Of a stretch of DNA of 64,000 nucleotides, positions 16,072-24,591 are shown piece after piece; the stretch's first letter is position 1, and the number at the start of each line of letters is the position of its first letter. The stretch is from the NCBI RefSeq assembly GCF_900114205.1, contig NZ_FOSH01000009.1, positions 1-64,000 of the forward strand, written 5' to 3'. Below the pieces are notes generated by a model that ran no database searches, was not told the DNA's origin, and saw only the letters and a program-made list of their open reading frames with translations. The DNA is from Methylophaga sulfidovorans (GTDB lineage: Bacteria > Pseudomonadota > Gammaproteobacteria > Nitrosococcales > Methylophagaceae). The translations under genes and the position numbers were made by a program.

Positions 16072-16986
16072 TTAGCGAGTAGTGACTTCACTCACTAACC
16101 AATCTCTAAAAGCACTAAGTTTATTGAGCGTGGCGCTTTCGGCTCGATAGACAATAAAATATGCCATCGAAGACGAGTAGCTTATTTCAGGAAATAATCT
16201 AATCAAACGTCCTGATTTAAGGTCATCTTCAACCATAACGCTTCTGGCTAAAGCTATCCCTCGATCATCCATAGCGGCCTGAATCACCGCAGCCGAATTA
16301 TTGATTCTCAATCCATGCCTTGCACTATCAAACTCAACATTGACACTTTTAAACCAGGCGTCCCAATTCGGAAAATTAGTTTGTTTTTCCATAGAGTCAT
16401 CGTGGATGAGAGTTTTACCCGTCAACTCACTTGGACAGGTTAAAGTCGGGTTCTCCATAAGAAATGTTGGCGAGCACACTGGAAATACGCTTTCATCCAT
16501 GAGTTTTTCTGCAATAAGTCCTGGCCAGCTTCCCGAACCATAACGCACACCTATATCTACTCGCAATGCAACAAAATCCACAGGTCTAAGGTGTGTTTCC
16601 AGACGAACATCCATCTCTGGCCATTTACTTTGGAACCGATGTATACGAGGTAACAGCCATTTAGCTGCGAAGGCCGGACTTACCGTCACAGTCAATGCCT
16701 TTTCAGCAGGGTCCACTTTCAGTTTTTCTAATCCAGCTGTGATTTGCTCAAAGCCAGCTCGAATATCAGGCAGTGCAAGCTCAGCTGCTTGAGTCGGAAT
16801 CAGACGGAAACGGCCCTTATTAACTCTTTCGAATAAGGCAACACCCAGCCAGCTTTCTAATGTACGAACTAATTGACCTACCGCAGCAGGAGTCACATTA
16901 AGCTCATTGGCTGCAGCAGAAAAGCTCTTATGCCGGGCGCTTGCTTCAAAAGCACGTAGTGCATTGAGATGAATTGGTAATGTCAT
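16072..16986 (-). CDS. LysR-family regulator (GcvA-like)
   Basis: The N-terminal winged helix (LNALRAFEASARHKSFSAAA, then VTPAAVGQLVRTLE) and the LysR substrate-binding domain (ALTVTVSPAFAAKWLLPRI) place it in the GcvA subgroup. The length of 304 is normal. It is divergent from the cupin-amine oxidase-ADH-MFS genes, with about 216 bases between, the usual arrangement for a LysR activator of its neighbours. The inducer cannot be read from the sequence. I did not find a convincing T-N11-A operator by eye. Confidence 0.9.
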   Translation of the reverse strand: MTLPIHLNALRAFEASARHKSFSAAANELNVTPAAVGQLVRTLESWLGVALFERVNKGRFRLIPTQAAELALPDIRAGFEQITAGLEKLKVDPAEKALTVTVSPAFAAKWLLPRIHRFQSKWPEMDVRLETHLRPVDFVALRVDIGVRYGSGSWPGLIAEKLMDESVFPVCSPTFLMENPTLTCPSELTGKTLIHDDSMEKQTNFPNWDAWFKSVNVEFDSARHGLRINNSAAVIQAAMDDRGIALARSVMVEDDLKSGRLIRLFPEISYSSSMAYFIVYRAESATLNKLSAFRDWLVSEVTTR

Positions 16987-17202
16987 AGTGGTAAAGAAAA
17001 TCTTTTAATCTATATCAGAAAAAGTCGTTTGCACGAATTAGGTTTAAAACGAAGAATAGCATCAAAATCGGCTTGTTAGTAATAGGCAATACAAAGCACT
17101 AGAGGCCTGGTTAAATTTAGTGAGAAAGAAAAAGTTTTAACTATTAAATAGGTCAGATAGATAAGGTTTAAACGCTCACAAAAAATGAGCTGATGAGGAA
17201 AC

Positions 17203-17853
17203 ATGCTGATTAACAATGATTTCACTGAACTTGCCGTTGTGAAAAACAATGAGTACCAATGGCATTCATCGCCGCAAGTAGGGATAGAAAGAGTCTATTT
17301 GGACAGGATAGGTGAAGAAGTCGCCAGAGCAACAAGTCTGGTTAGATTTGCAGCAGATTCAATCCAACCACGACACACACATGACGGCGGAGAAGAAATA
17401 TTCGTACTCTCCGGTACCTTCTCAGAAGGTGATAAAGATTATCCTGCTGGCTACTATCTACGAAACCCGCCTGGTTCGGAGCATCAGCCGTCTAGTCGAA
17501 CAGGTGCGCTTATTTTTGTAAAGCTGAGGCAAATGCATTCAGACGACAAATCCATTATTAGAGTGAATACCCAAAACCACGCTAACTGGATCGAGACACA
17601 AGGGACTCAACGTTGCCCGTTATTCTCCAACCATTACGAGGATGTTTACCTTCAACGTTTCCCTGCAAATAACGTATGGCATTGTGAATTAGAGCGGCTG
17701 ACAGAGTTATTAGTGCTGAGTGGCGATATCAGCATCGAAGGTGAACATTATGATGAAGGAAGCTGGATTCGATTTCCTGCTGACTCATCGCTAAAGATTT
17801 GTATCGGGCAACAAGGGGCAAAGCTCTTTGTTAAACACTATGAACTCGCATAA
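17203..17853 (+). CDS. ChrR-like bicupin protein
   Basis: Two cupin folds are visible. The first has PRHTHDGGEEIFVLSG, with the histidines and glutamate that bind a metal, and then PAGYYLRNPPGSEHQPSS. The second (about residues 120-215) has the shape but fewer ligands (ELTELLVLSGDISIEG). This resembles the cupin half of ChrR anti-sigma factors without the N-terminal sigma-binding half. It could be a small dioxygenase, isomerase or sensor. ATG 17203 has a GAGGAAA site. It is first in a four-gene run, 20 bases before the amine oxidase. Confidence 0.8.
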   Translation: MLINNDFTELAVVKNNEYQWHSSPQVGIERVYLDRIGEEVARATSLVRFAADSIQPRHTHDGGEEIFVLSGTFSEGDKDYPAGYYLRNPPGSEHQPSSRTGALIFVKLRQMHSDDKSIIRVNTQNHANWIETQGTQRCPLFSNHYEDVYLQRFPANNVWHCELERLTELLVLSGDISIEGEHYDEGSWIRFPADSSLKICIGQQGAKLFVKHYELA

Positions 17854-17873
17854 ACGCGTAGAGTGATCTGAAA

Positions 17874-19004
17874 ATGAAAAATAAGAAAGTAGCCATTATT
17901 GGCGGCGGATTGAGTGGCGTTTATGCTGCTTACCTACTGGAGCAAGCTGGCTTTGATGATTATGTTTTATTAGAAGCTAAGGAATACCTGGGTGGACGTA
18001 TTTTGGCTACGCCGTCCATAAGTGAGGCCAATGCACTTGATAATACTGCATCACTTAATAGATTTGATCTCGGTCCAACATGGTTCTGGCCTCAAATACA
18101 ACCTCAGTTGGCGGAATTAATCAGTGAACTAAAGCTGGAGACATTTGAACAGTATGATGACGGTGACATGCTTATCGAAAGAGAGAGTAACCGCCCTGTA
18201 TCGAGAATGCCTGGCTATGTACACAGTCCTATTGCTAATCGCTTAGTTGGCGGTATGTCGTCACTTATTGATGCACTCTCAGCAAAACTTAATAAAGACA
18301 ACATTGTGACTAATTGTCAGGTTAAAAGGTTAAGCATCAAAGGGGAGAGTATTGAACTGCTTGCTGTGGACAAAAATCAAAATGACGTGACCTACTCAGT
18401 GAATAAGATCCTACTCGCACTACCACCTCGACTCACTGAAAACGCGATTGAATTTATACCGTCGCTACCAGAGAAAACAAAACATCAATGGCGTTCAAGT
18501 GGAACATGGATGGCGGGGCAGGCTAAATATGTCGCTGTCTATGAAAAGCCGTTTTGGAGAAATCAGGGATTTTCAGGTCATGCGGCAAGCCTCATAGGAG
18601 TCATGGGTGAAATACATGATGCAAGTGCGTCAGATGATGTTGGTGCCTTGTTTGGATTTTTGAGAGTCCCTCCAGCATATAGAAATAGTCTCTCCAATGA
18701 AGAGCTAAAATCATATTGTCGAACCCAGATAGTGAATTTATTTGGGCCAGAAGGGGCATCACCCAAGGCTGATTTTATTAAAGACTGGGCACAAGACCCG
18801 TTTGTAGCAACAGATTTAGATATACAAAGTCATAATGGCCACAGTCCTGCTCCAGAAACAGCCGTATCGAATGGCCCGTGGGAAGGAAAACTAAACGGGA
18901 TTGCGAGTGAGTGGGCAACGATATATCCCGGTTATTTGGCGGGTGCTATTGAAGCTGCATCTAAAGGTGTGAATAGAATCATTCATACGAGTCTGGTGAT
19001 GTAA
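17874..19004 (+). CDS. FAD-dependent amine oxidase (flavin monoamine oxidase family)
   Basis: The N-terminus carries the FAD dinucleotide motif IIGGGLSGVYAAYLLEQAG, then LLEAKEYLGGRILAT. The C-terminus has GIASEWATIYPGYLAGAIEAA, the usual flavin-contact end of this family. The length is 376 residues, short for a monoamine oxidase. No signal peptide is present, so it is likely cytoplasmic. The family oxidises amines or related compounds with oxygen. The substrate here is unknown; the adjacent dehydrogenase could act on the aldehyde or alcohol that results. Confidence 0.85.
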   Translation: MKNKKVAIIGGGLSGVYAAYLLEQAGFDDYVLLEAKEYLGGRILATPSISEANALDNTASLNRFDLGPTWFWPQIQPQLAELISELKLETFEQYDDGDMLIERESNRPVSRMPGYVHSPIANRLVGGMSSLIDALSAKLNKDNIVTNCQVKRLSIKGESIELLAVDKNQNDVTYSVNKILLALPPRLTENAIEFIPSLPEKTKHQWRSSGTWMAGQAKYVAVYEKPFWRNQGFSGHAASLIGVMGEIHDASASDDVGALFGFLRVPPAYRNSLSNEELKSYCRTQIVNLFGPEGASPKADFIKDWAQDPFVATDLDIQSHNGHSPAPETAVSNGPWEGKLNGIASEWATIYPGYLAGAIEAASKGVNRIIHTSLVM

Positions 19005-19054
19005 GTACATTTCCATTCACGTTCTGTTTGTATTTTCTGAACCGGGAAAGATAG

Positions 19055-20077
19055 ATGAAAAAGACATATCGAGCGATGCAAGTAGCTAGCGCAGGGACTT
19101 TAGAGCTGGTTGAGCATGAGCTTCAGCTACCAGAAGCTGGGCATGTACTCATCGAAGTTGAAGCCTGTGGTATTTGTGGCGCCGACAAGAATGATATAGA
19201 AAAAGTAGTCTCTGCTCATGATTCCCCGAGAGTGCCTGGACACGAGGTTGTTGGCAAAATCATAGCGGTCGGTGACGGGACACCACCTATTTGGAAGCTG
19301 GGTATGCGTGTCGGTGTTGGTCGCTTAGGTGGTCATTGTCATTACTGCGAAATGTGTGCTCAGGGAAAGTTTAATCTCTGCCAAAATCAGCCCATTATTG
19401 GCTCATCGTGTGATGGTGGCTATGCAGAAATGATGATTGCACGTTCTACAGCACTTGTTTCTATACCCGCTGAATTAAGTTCTGAGGAAGCCGCTCCTAT
19501 CTTATGTGCAGGTATTGCCACATTTAATGCACTAAAAAAATGTGGGGCAGAAGCTGGAGACACCGTTGTTATTCTGGGAATAGGTGGCTTGGGGCATATG
19601 GCTATTCAGTATGCCAGTAAAATGGGATATAGAACTGTCGCCGTAGGTCGAGGCAATGATATTGCTGATATGGCCATAAAATTAGGTGCGCATGACTACA
19701 TCGACACCAATATCAAAGATTATGAAAAACAGTTGCAGCAATTCGGTGGCGTCAAAGCTATCATTAGTACTGTTGATAATGCAGAGTTCACATCAACGTT
19801 TCTAACCGGTTTGAGTCCAGATGGTCGTCTGGTCCTTCTGGGCTTAGGAAAAGAACCTTTGAGTATCAAGCCAGGTATGTTGGTCGGAGGGCAGCGAAGT
19901 TTGTTTGGCTCTATTACAGGCACACCTAATGAAAATGAGAAAGCACTGAAGTTTAGTGTTTTAACCAATGCGAGACCAAAGATTGAGACATTACCTCTTG
20001 AAAAGGCAAATGAAGCATATCAAAAAATGAAAGCAGGTAAGGCTGAGTTTCGTATGGTTTTAACTATGAAAAATTAA
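19055..20077 (+). CDS. Zinc-dependent alcohol dehydrogenase (MDR family)
   Basis: This medium-chain dehydrogenase has the catalytic zinc site in EACGICGADKND and VPGHEVVG. The structural zinc cysteines are in GHCHYCEMCAQGKFNLC, spaced as expected, and the Rossmann motif is VVILGIGGLGHMAIQYA. It should oxidise an alcohol or reduce an aldehyde with NAD(P). The length of 340 is typical of AdhP-like enzymes. It follows the amine oxidase by 50 bases and precedes the transporter by 19, so all three are probably co-transcribed. Substrate specificity is not readable. Confidence 0.9.
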   Translation: MKKTYRAMQVASAGTLELVEHELQLPEAGHVLIEVEACGICGADKNDIEKVVSAHDSPRVPGHEVVGKIIAVGDGTPPIWKLGMRVGVGRLGGHCHYCEMCAQGKFNLCQNQPIIGSSCDGGYAEMMIARSTALVSIPAELSSEEAAPILCAGIATFNALKKCGAEAGDTVVILGIGGLGHMAIQYASKMGYRTVAVGRGNDIADMAIKLGAHDYIDTNIKDYEKQLQQFGGVKAIISTVDNAEFTSTFLTGLSPDGRLVLLGLGKEPLSIKPGMLVGGQRSLFGSITGTPNENEKALKFSVLTNARPKIETLPLEKANEAYQKMKAGKAEFRMVLTMKN

Positions 20078-20096
20078 CATATCGTAGGATTTTAAA

Positions 20097-21299
20097 GTGC
20101 CTTTATTCACCAGAGAAAAAGCCAATGTCCTCATATTAGTTATTTGCCAATCACTCTTCATTATAGCGGCGATCACGGTGATGACATTGAGTGGTGTGGT
20201 TGGCTATAAAATGAGTCCAAATCCTACCTATGCCACGTTACCTATCGCACTTATGATGATTGGAACGGTGATTTCAACACTGCCTGCGTCATTGTATATG
20301 GCCAAAGTGGGTAGGCGCGTTGGATTCATTACAGGGGCTTTATTCGGCGGTGTTGGTGGTGCGTATTTATCCGTTCTGGGTATATCACATAATGCGTTCT
20401 GGCTTTTTTGTCTGGGCAATTTCTTATTAGGTGTCTATCAAGGTTTTGCCATGTACTACCGATTTGCTGCTATCGATGTAGCAAGTCCCGGTTTTAAAAG
20501 TCGTGCACTTTCTCTCGTCATGGTCGGTGGTGTTATTGCTGCTTACCTCGGCCCCTGGAATGCGAGTGCATTAATTAACTTAATAGAAGCAACTCCTTAC
20601 GCAGGGCCATACCTGATACTGGCGATTCAATCAGTTTTAGCCATTTTTTTACTCTCTCTACTCAGAGTGCCTCCTTCAGGTGAGCCGGAGCCTGGCAGTT
20701 ATGCACGCCCATTAAAGACAATAGTGAAGTTACCCAGTGTCAAAGTGGCAATGATAGCGGCTGCAATCGGCTACGCGATAATGATTCTGGTGATGTCTGC
20801 AACACCATTAGCGATGAAAAATGTAGGGTTTGATATGACGGTAATAGCCCACGTTATGCAATGGCATGTGTTGGGAATGTTCCTGCCTTCATTCTTTACC
20901 GGGAGCTTAATTAAACGATTTGGCACAGCGACAATACTCCATACTGGCAGTCTCTTACTTATAGGCTCTGCACTGACAGCCAATACCGGTCAGACCTTGA
21001 CGCATTTTGAAATATCACTTGTCTTACTGGGCGTTGGCTGGAATTTCTTATTTATTGGTGGCAGCACTTTATTAGCAACAATGCATACAGAATCAGAGCG
21101 AGGCAAAGTGCAGGGGAGTAATGATCTCATTATCTTCACTCTGGTTGCTATCGGTTCTTTAATGGCTGGGAAGCTATTATTTACACTAGGGTGGGAATCA
21201 TTAAATTTATTAATGCTTTCACCCGTCTTTTTTGTCATTTTTGCTACCCAGCTATGGGTAATCGGGAATCGAAAAAAAGTATTGAATAATGTTCTGTAG
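20097..21299 (+). CDS. Major facilitator superfamily transporter
   Basis: The 400-residue protein shows about twelve hydrophobic helices with the MFS loop motif in MAKVGRRVGFITGALFG (between helices 2 and 3). The start is GTG at 20097, since no ATG lies nearby. As the last gene of the LysR-controlled run it may import or export the compound handled by the cupin, oxidase and dehydrogenase. Without relatives to compare, the direction and substrate are unknown. Confidence 0.85.
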   Translation: MPLFTREKANVLILVICQSLFIIAAITVMTLSGVVGYKMSPNPTYATLPIALMMIGTVISTLPASLYMAKVGRRVGFITGALFGGVGGAYLSVLGISHNAFWLFCLGNFLLGVYQGFAMYYRFAAIDVASPGFKSRALSLVMVGGVIAAYLGPWNASALINLIEATPYAGPYLILAIQSVLAIFLLSLLRVPPSGEPEPGSYARPLKTIVKLPSVKVAMIAAAIGYAIMILVMSATPLAMKNVGFDMTVIAHVMQWHVLGMFLPSFFTGSLIKRFGTATILHTGSLLLIGSALTANTGQTLTHFEISLVLLGVGWNFLFIGGSTLLATMHTESERGKVQGSNDLIIFTLVAIGSLMAGKLLFTLGWESLNLLMLSPVFFVIFATQLWVIGNRKKVLNNVL

Positions 21300-21333
21300 C
21301 AGATTTATAGAACAGCATAATTAATCACCTAGC

Positions 21334-21435
21334 CGGTAGAATCATAGCCATAACGAAATCCAACATTTTGATGATTTGAGTGGGGGTGATATTTGAGCCT
21401 GTTTGTTGGGTTTCATACTTCAACCCAACCTACGA
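21334..21435. repeat. REPIN-like repeat 1 (left arm degenerate)
   Basis: The right arm, TGTTGGGTTTCATACTTCAACCCAACCTACG (about 21404-21434), is a perfect hairpin identical in plan to the copies at 22242-23222. The left arm (ending ACGAAATCCAAC) has drifted. The core between the arms also resembles the other copies (TTTTGATG..TTTGAG). Confidence 0.75.
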
Positions 21436-21538
21436 ACTTTGAATTATGCAGTTTTAAATATGCAAAAAGGTGTTGTATTTATTATCCTTGGCTTTCTAGC
21501 AAATATGTAAAAGAGTGTTGAGCTGAACAAGGATGTAT

Positions 21539-22234
21539 ATGGAAAAGTTTGAGGGATTATTAAAGTTAGCTGCAACAGCAGTGGCACTACTCGTGCCATG
21601 TATTTTGTTAACAGGCTTCAGTTACCATATTGGTCATATTTTTACCTTTGGTTTGAGTCACGAGCTTATTAATAAAGATATGTCCGATGTTCTGGTAGAA
21701 AGTTGGTACATCGGTATTTTAGGAGCAGGGTGGTTACTTTCTAAATGGCCGTTTTTACTTGGTGTTTTCCTTTTTTATGTTTTATTTGTTCTAGCTGTTT
21801 TTTTCTTTCTAAGACATGCTAGAGAAAATGGTAAAGACTGGATATTTGAAGAAATTACTAAAGAAAATCAAGGTAGAAAAATATTAGGTATTACTCAGTG
21901 GCATTGGTGTCTACTGAGTGAGATGATTGGAACGATTTCATCATGGATAGCTTATCCAATACTAATCATTTCTTTAATCGTATCGCTTTTAGGTGGTGCT
22001 TATCTAAGAGGTCAATATGATGCTGAGAAACAAATGGAAATATATACAAACGCGGGATGCCAGAGTGAAGAAAAAGTTGGCCGCTGCACGTATTTGCTCG
22101 ATACCACTAAAAATAATCAAGTGATAGCAAAAGGCATTCTTATCTCAGCCAATGATAAGAAAGTCGCTCTATATAACAACAAAGTAGAAGTCTGGCCTTT
22201 ATTAGATAGTTATCTAATTAGAAAAGATAAATAA
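21539..22234 (+). CDS. Membrane protein of unknown function
   Basis: About 230 residues with three probable membrane spans: near the N-terminus (AATAVALLVPCILLTGF), around residue 80 (PFLLGVFLFYVLFVLAVFFF) and around 150 (IAYPILIISLIVSLLGGAYL). A soluble tail follows that contains two cysteines (AGCQSEEKVGRCTYLL). ATG 21539 is well placed after AAGGA; ATG 21533 is two codons earlier. Flanked by repeats on both sides, it may be part of a mobile or rearranged patch. I do not recognise a family. Confidence 0.7.
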   Translation: MEKFEGLLKLAATAVALLVPCILLTGFSYHIGHIFTFGLSHELINKDMSDVLVESWYIGILGAGWLLSKWPFLLGVFLFYVLFVLAVFFFLRHARENGKDWIFEEITKENQGRKILGITQWHWCLLSEMIGTISSWIAYPILIISLIVSLLGGAYLRGQYDAEKQMEIYTNAGCQSEEKVGRCTYLLDTTKNNQVIAKGILISANDKKVALYNNKVEVWPLLDSYLIRKDK

Positions 22235-22241
22235 CGTACTC

Positions 22242-22346
22242 GTAGGTTGGGTAGAGCGATAGCGAAACCCAACAATTTATAATTTAAGTGATTTGTTGTT
22301 ATTTGAAGGGACATCTGTTGGGTTTTATGCTTCAACCCAACCTACG
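22242..22346. repeat. REPIN 2 (two inverted REP arms)
   Basis: It begins GTAGGTTGGGTAGAG and ends CAACCCAACCTACG. Each arm folds on itself (GTTGGGT with ACCCAAC), and the two arms are mutually inverted around a core of about 45 bases. The spacing and core match REPIN 3 nearly base for base. Confidence 0.9.
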
Positions 22347-22366
22347 AGGGGCATCAATGCTTGTTT

Positions 22367-22471
22367 GTAGGTTGGGTAGAGCGATAGCGAAACCCAACAA
22401 TTTATGATTTAAGTGATTTGTTGTTATTTGAGGGGGCATTTGTTGGGTTTCATGCTTCAACCCAACCTACG
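22367..22471. repeat. REPIN 3
   Basis: A near-identical copy of REPIN 2, starting 125 bases after it. The copies form a short tandem pair separated by about 20 bases. Only a few positions differ (for example TTATGATTT for TTATAATTT). Confidence 0.9.
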
Positions 22472-22491
22472 AAAGATATCAATGTTTGTTT

Positions 22492-22523
22492 GTAGGTTGG
22501 GTAGAGTGATAACGAAACCCAAC
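22492..22523. repeat. Single REP arm 4, next to the RAYT stop
   Basis: Only the left arm is present (GTAGGTTGGGTAGAG...AACCCAAC), 21 bases beyond the stop codon of the Y1 transposase gene. Its sequence is closest to the left arm of repeat 5 on the other side of that gene (TGATAACGAAACCC in both). Confidence 0.85.
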
Positions 22524-22544
22524 ATGTCCAGGACGGTATAAAAC

Positions 22545-23078
22545 TCAATTCCTCTCACCAAATGTTTTCATATCAACATTCTCATCATATCCCCAGTTTT
22601 GATCAATTATTCCATCACGAACAAATTTATGAATGCTGGAATAAGGCCAATCGATGGCTTTATCGACATATCCATGTTTAACCGGATTGTAATGAATATA
22701 GTTAACATGATTTCTATAATCTTTTTCGTCACGAATTAAATGTTCCCAATATCGACGTTGCCAGATACCGCGTTCATTTTTCGAGTGACGAGTTTTGTTG
22801 ATATGTTCATCCTTGGGGAAGCCTCTCGAAAATGTCGATTTAATTAATCCCCAACGCATCGCAAAATCGGCATCAGTTTCAGGTAAAGTCCAAATGGTAT
22901 GTAAATGATCGGGCAAGATAACAATCGCATCGATGTGAAATGGATGAGATTGTTTAACGTGGTGGAAAGATTGTTTTAACAGAATGATATTATCCGTTAA
23001 TAACGTTTTATGGCGCTCCAATAAAGTGATCGTAAAGAAAAAGGTGCCACCAGGCACAAAGGCTTGTCGATATTGCAT
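22545..23078 (-). CDS. REP-associated tyrosine transposase (RAYT, Y1 family)
   Basis: The 177-residue protein has the HUH metal motif in ILPDHLHTIW (histidines about 58 and 60). The Y1 catalytic region is VNYIHYNPVKHGYV (tyrosine near 127), preceded by GIWQRRYWEHLIRDEKDY, the RAYT signature. These domesticated IS200/IS605 relatives nick single-stranded REP DNA and are thought to spread REP sequences in their host. REP repeats of one type lie on both sides within 40 bases, so the gene and its repeats form one unit. The ATG at 23076-23078 gives the standard family N-terminus (MQYRQAFVPGGTFFFT). Confidence 0.92.
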   Translation of the reverse strand: MQYRQAFVPGGTFFFTITLLERHKTLLTDNIILLKQSFHHVKQSHPFHIDAIVILPDHLHTIWTLPETDADFAMRWGLIKSTFSRGFPKDEHINKTRHSKNERGIWQRRYWEHLIRDEKDYRNHVNYIHYNPVKHGYVDKAIDWPYSSIHKFVRDGIIDQNWGYDENVDMKTFGERN

Positions 23079-23116
23079 TGTTCACCATCCATGTGAAACA
23101 AAAAGTAACCATTATT

Positions 23117-23222
23117 GTAGGTTGGGTAGAGTGATAACGAAACCCAACATTTTGATGTTTTGAGAGGTGTTTTGTTATTTGAGGTGTTGTTTGTTGGGTT
23201 TCATGCTTCAACCCAACCTACG
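23117..23222. repeat. REPIN 5, upstream of the RAYT gene
   Basis: A complete two-armed copy (GTAGGTTGGGTAGAG ... CAACCCAACCTACG), 38 bases upstream of the RAYT start. It also lies between the RAYT gene and the 3' end of the ATPase gene. Confidence 0.9.
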
Positions 23223-23269
23223 GGCTGACTCCTTGATGTGCTTTATGTGCAAGGGGCTATTTTGATTTA

Positions 23270-24529
23270 TTATTCGTACTGTTCGTCTCTGCCTGTATTT
23301 TCATAGAGCATTGAATATGATTCGCCAGGTAAGGGAAGCGAACCACTGTAAAGTATGTCTGATTCAATGCTTTCAGCCTGATCTTCATTTAGTTCTAGGA
23401 TAACTCGAATCCTCAAAAACTCATCAACTACGGAGTATGTTTCATCATGATTGATACTCAAGAAATTTCGCTCAACTAACCAGTTGAGTGATTCCGTTCC
23501 AATATTATTTATGACATTATTCCTTTCTACTATGCTTGGAAATGAGCCGCCTGTAAGTTCTATGAAAGTACAATAGTCTGAAAATTTCGATTCACTCTTC
23601 ATAGAGTTAATCATTAAATCGTAATCTCGGCCACGTGATTCATAACAAATCTTTCTGAGCGACCCAACAAGATCTAACGTGTCAATACATCCATCTGGAT
23701 CTTCATATTCATGCTCAATTACATGTGAGCCAAGAAGTTGTAATAGATGAGGATGGCCTCCAGAGATTGCAGCTATTCTATCTATTACATCTGGATTGAT
23801 TTTGATATTCTCATCACCAGACTCAGCATTTTCGACAACTTGCCTAAACTTATCTTCTAGAAGTGATGCCGAGGTGTCAGAGTCGAAAGGTTGTAGATGG
23901 AAAGTCTTGTATATAAATCTTGTTACACCACGATCCTCTTCTGCCATATGTTGGTAGAAAGGGCTAACACCAGAAAGAACAAACCTTAGATTCTTTATTC
24001 CTTGATGTTGTACCTCAGTACACAAAGTTCGCATTAACCTGGCAATCGCAGGAGCACACTTTTCACATTCATCAATAGCAATTATGAATTTCTTTGCATT
24101 GTTGATTTGGGCACTAAATGTTTGATCAGCGACAATTCTAGTTAATGCAGCTAAATGTCTACCAGAATTAAAAAAAGAGAACGCTTCGGTTGATTCATAT
24201 GTAACAAGTTTCGGTATGCCGATTGTGAGTTTTTGTTGATTTGAATCAACAGTAACTAACTTTTCAAGAATAAGCAGTGCCGCATCATCAACTGTCTTGA
24301 TATCACTATGGCCCACACCCATAACAAAAATACAATTTTCATCTGAAGCGAATCCATCCATATGAAGTAATGTACGTGACATGAAAGATGATTTCCCAAT
24401 GCCAAATGACCCCTCAATACAAACGGAGCCTTGGTTAATTGCACGTGCTAATAGGTCTATTTCTCGTTCTCTTCCGAAAAAGTCTTCAGGTAGGCTGGCA
24501 ATTTCAGAGGGGGTGAATGGGTTGAGCAT
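23270..24529 (-). CDS. Orphan AAA+/STAND-like P-loop ATPase
   Basis: The 419-residue protein begins with PEDFFGREREIDLLARAI, a typical lead-in to an AAA_16/ATPase_2 fold. Walker A is EGSFGIGKSSF (about residue 40) and Walker B is FIIAIDECEK (about 150). A sensor-like LRFVLSGVSP and a lid with GGHPHLLQLLGSHV follow. The last 130 residues look like a winged helix (LNWLVERNFLSINHDETYSVVDEFLRIRV). No effector domain is fused. A GGA site precedes the ATG. It lies only about 60 bases after nrdB, with a terminator in that gap, so it probably uses its own promoter or leaky readthrough. Function is unknown; related ATPases occur in archaeal-type and defence-associated proteins. Confidence 0.8.
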   Translation of the reverse strand: MLNPFTPSEIASLPEDFFGREREIDLLARAINQGSVCIEGSFGIGKSSFMSRTLLHMDGFASDENCIFVMGVGHSDIKTVDDAALLILEKLVTVDSNQQKLTIGIPKLVTYESTEAFSFFNSGRHLAALTRIVADQTFSAQINNAKKFIIAIDECEKCAPAIARLMRTLCTEVQHQGIKNLRFVLSGVSPFYQHMAEEDRGVTRFIYKTFHLQPFDSDTSASLLEDKFRQVVENAESGDENIKINPDVIDRIAAISGGHPHLLQLLGSHVIEHEYEDPDGCIDTLDLVGSLRKICYESRGRDYDLMINSMKSESKFSDYCTFIELTGGSFPSIVERNNVINNIGTESLNWLVERNFLSINHDETYSVVDEFLRIRVILELNEDQAESIESDILYSGSLPLPGESYSMLYENTGRDEQYE

Positions 24530-24554
24530 AGATAAGTCCTTTTTTTAATTTAAA

Positions 24555-24580
24555 AAAAGCCGACATAAAAGTCGGCTTTT
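24555..24580 (-). terminator. Terminator after nrdB
   Basis: A perfect 10-base stem (AAAAGCCGAC with GTCGGCTTTT) and a 6-base loop are followed on the minus strand by seven T residues. It sits 12 bases beyond the nrdB stop and just before the ATPase start. Confidence 0.9.
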
Positions 24581-24591
24581 CCATTAAATCA

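Noticed and set aside
21334-23222. CRISPR array
   Set aside because: Repeats are palindromic arms at irregular distances with similar, not unique, cores, and no cas gene is near; they fit REP/REPIN elements.
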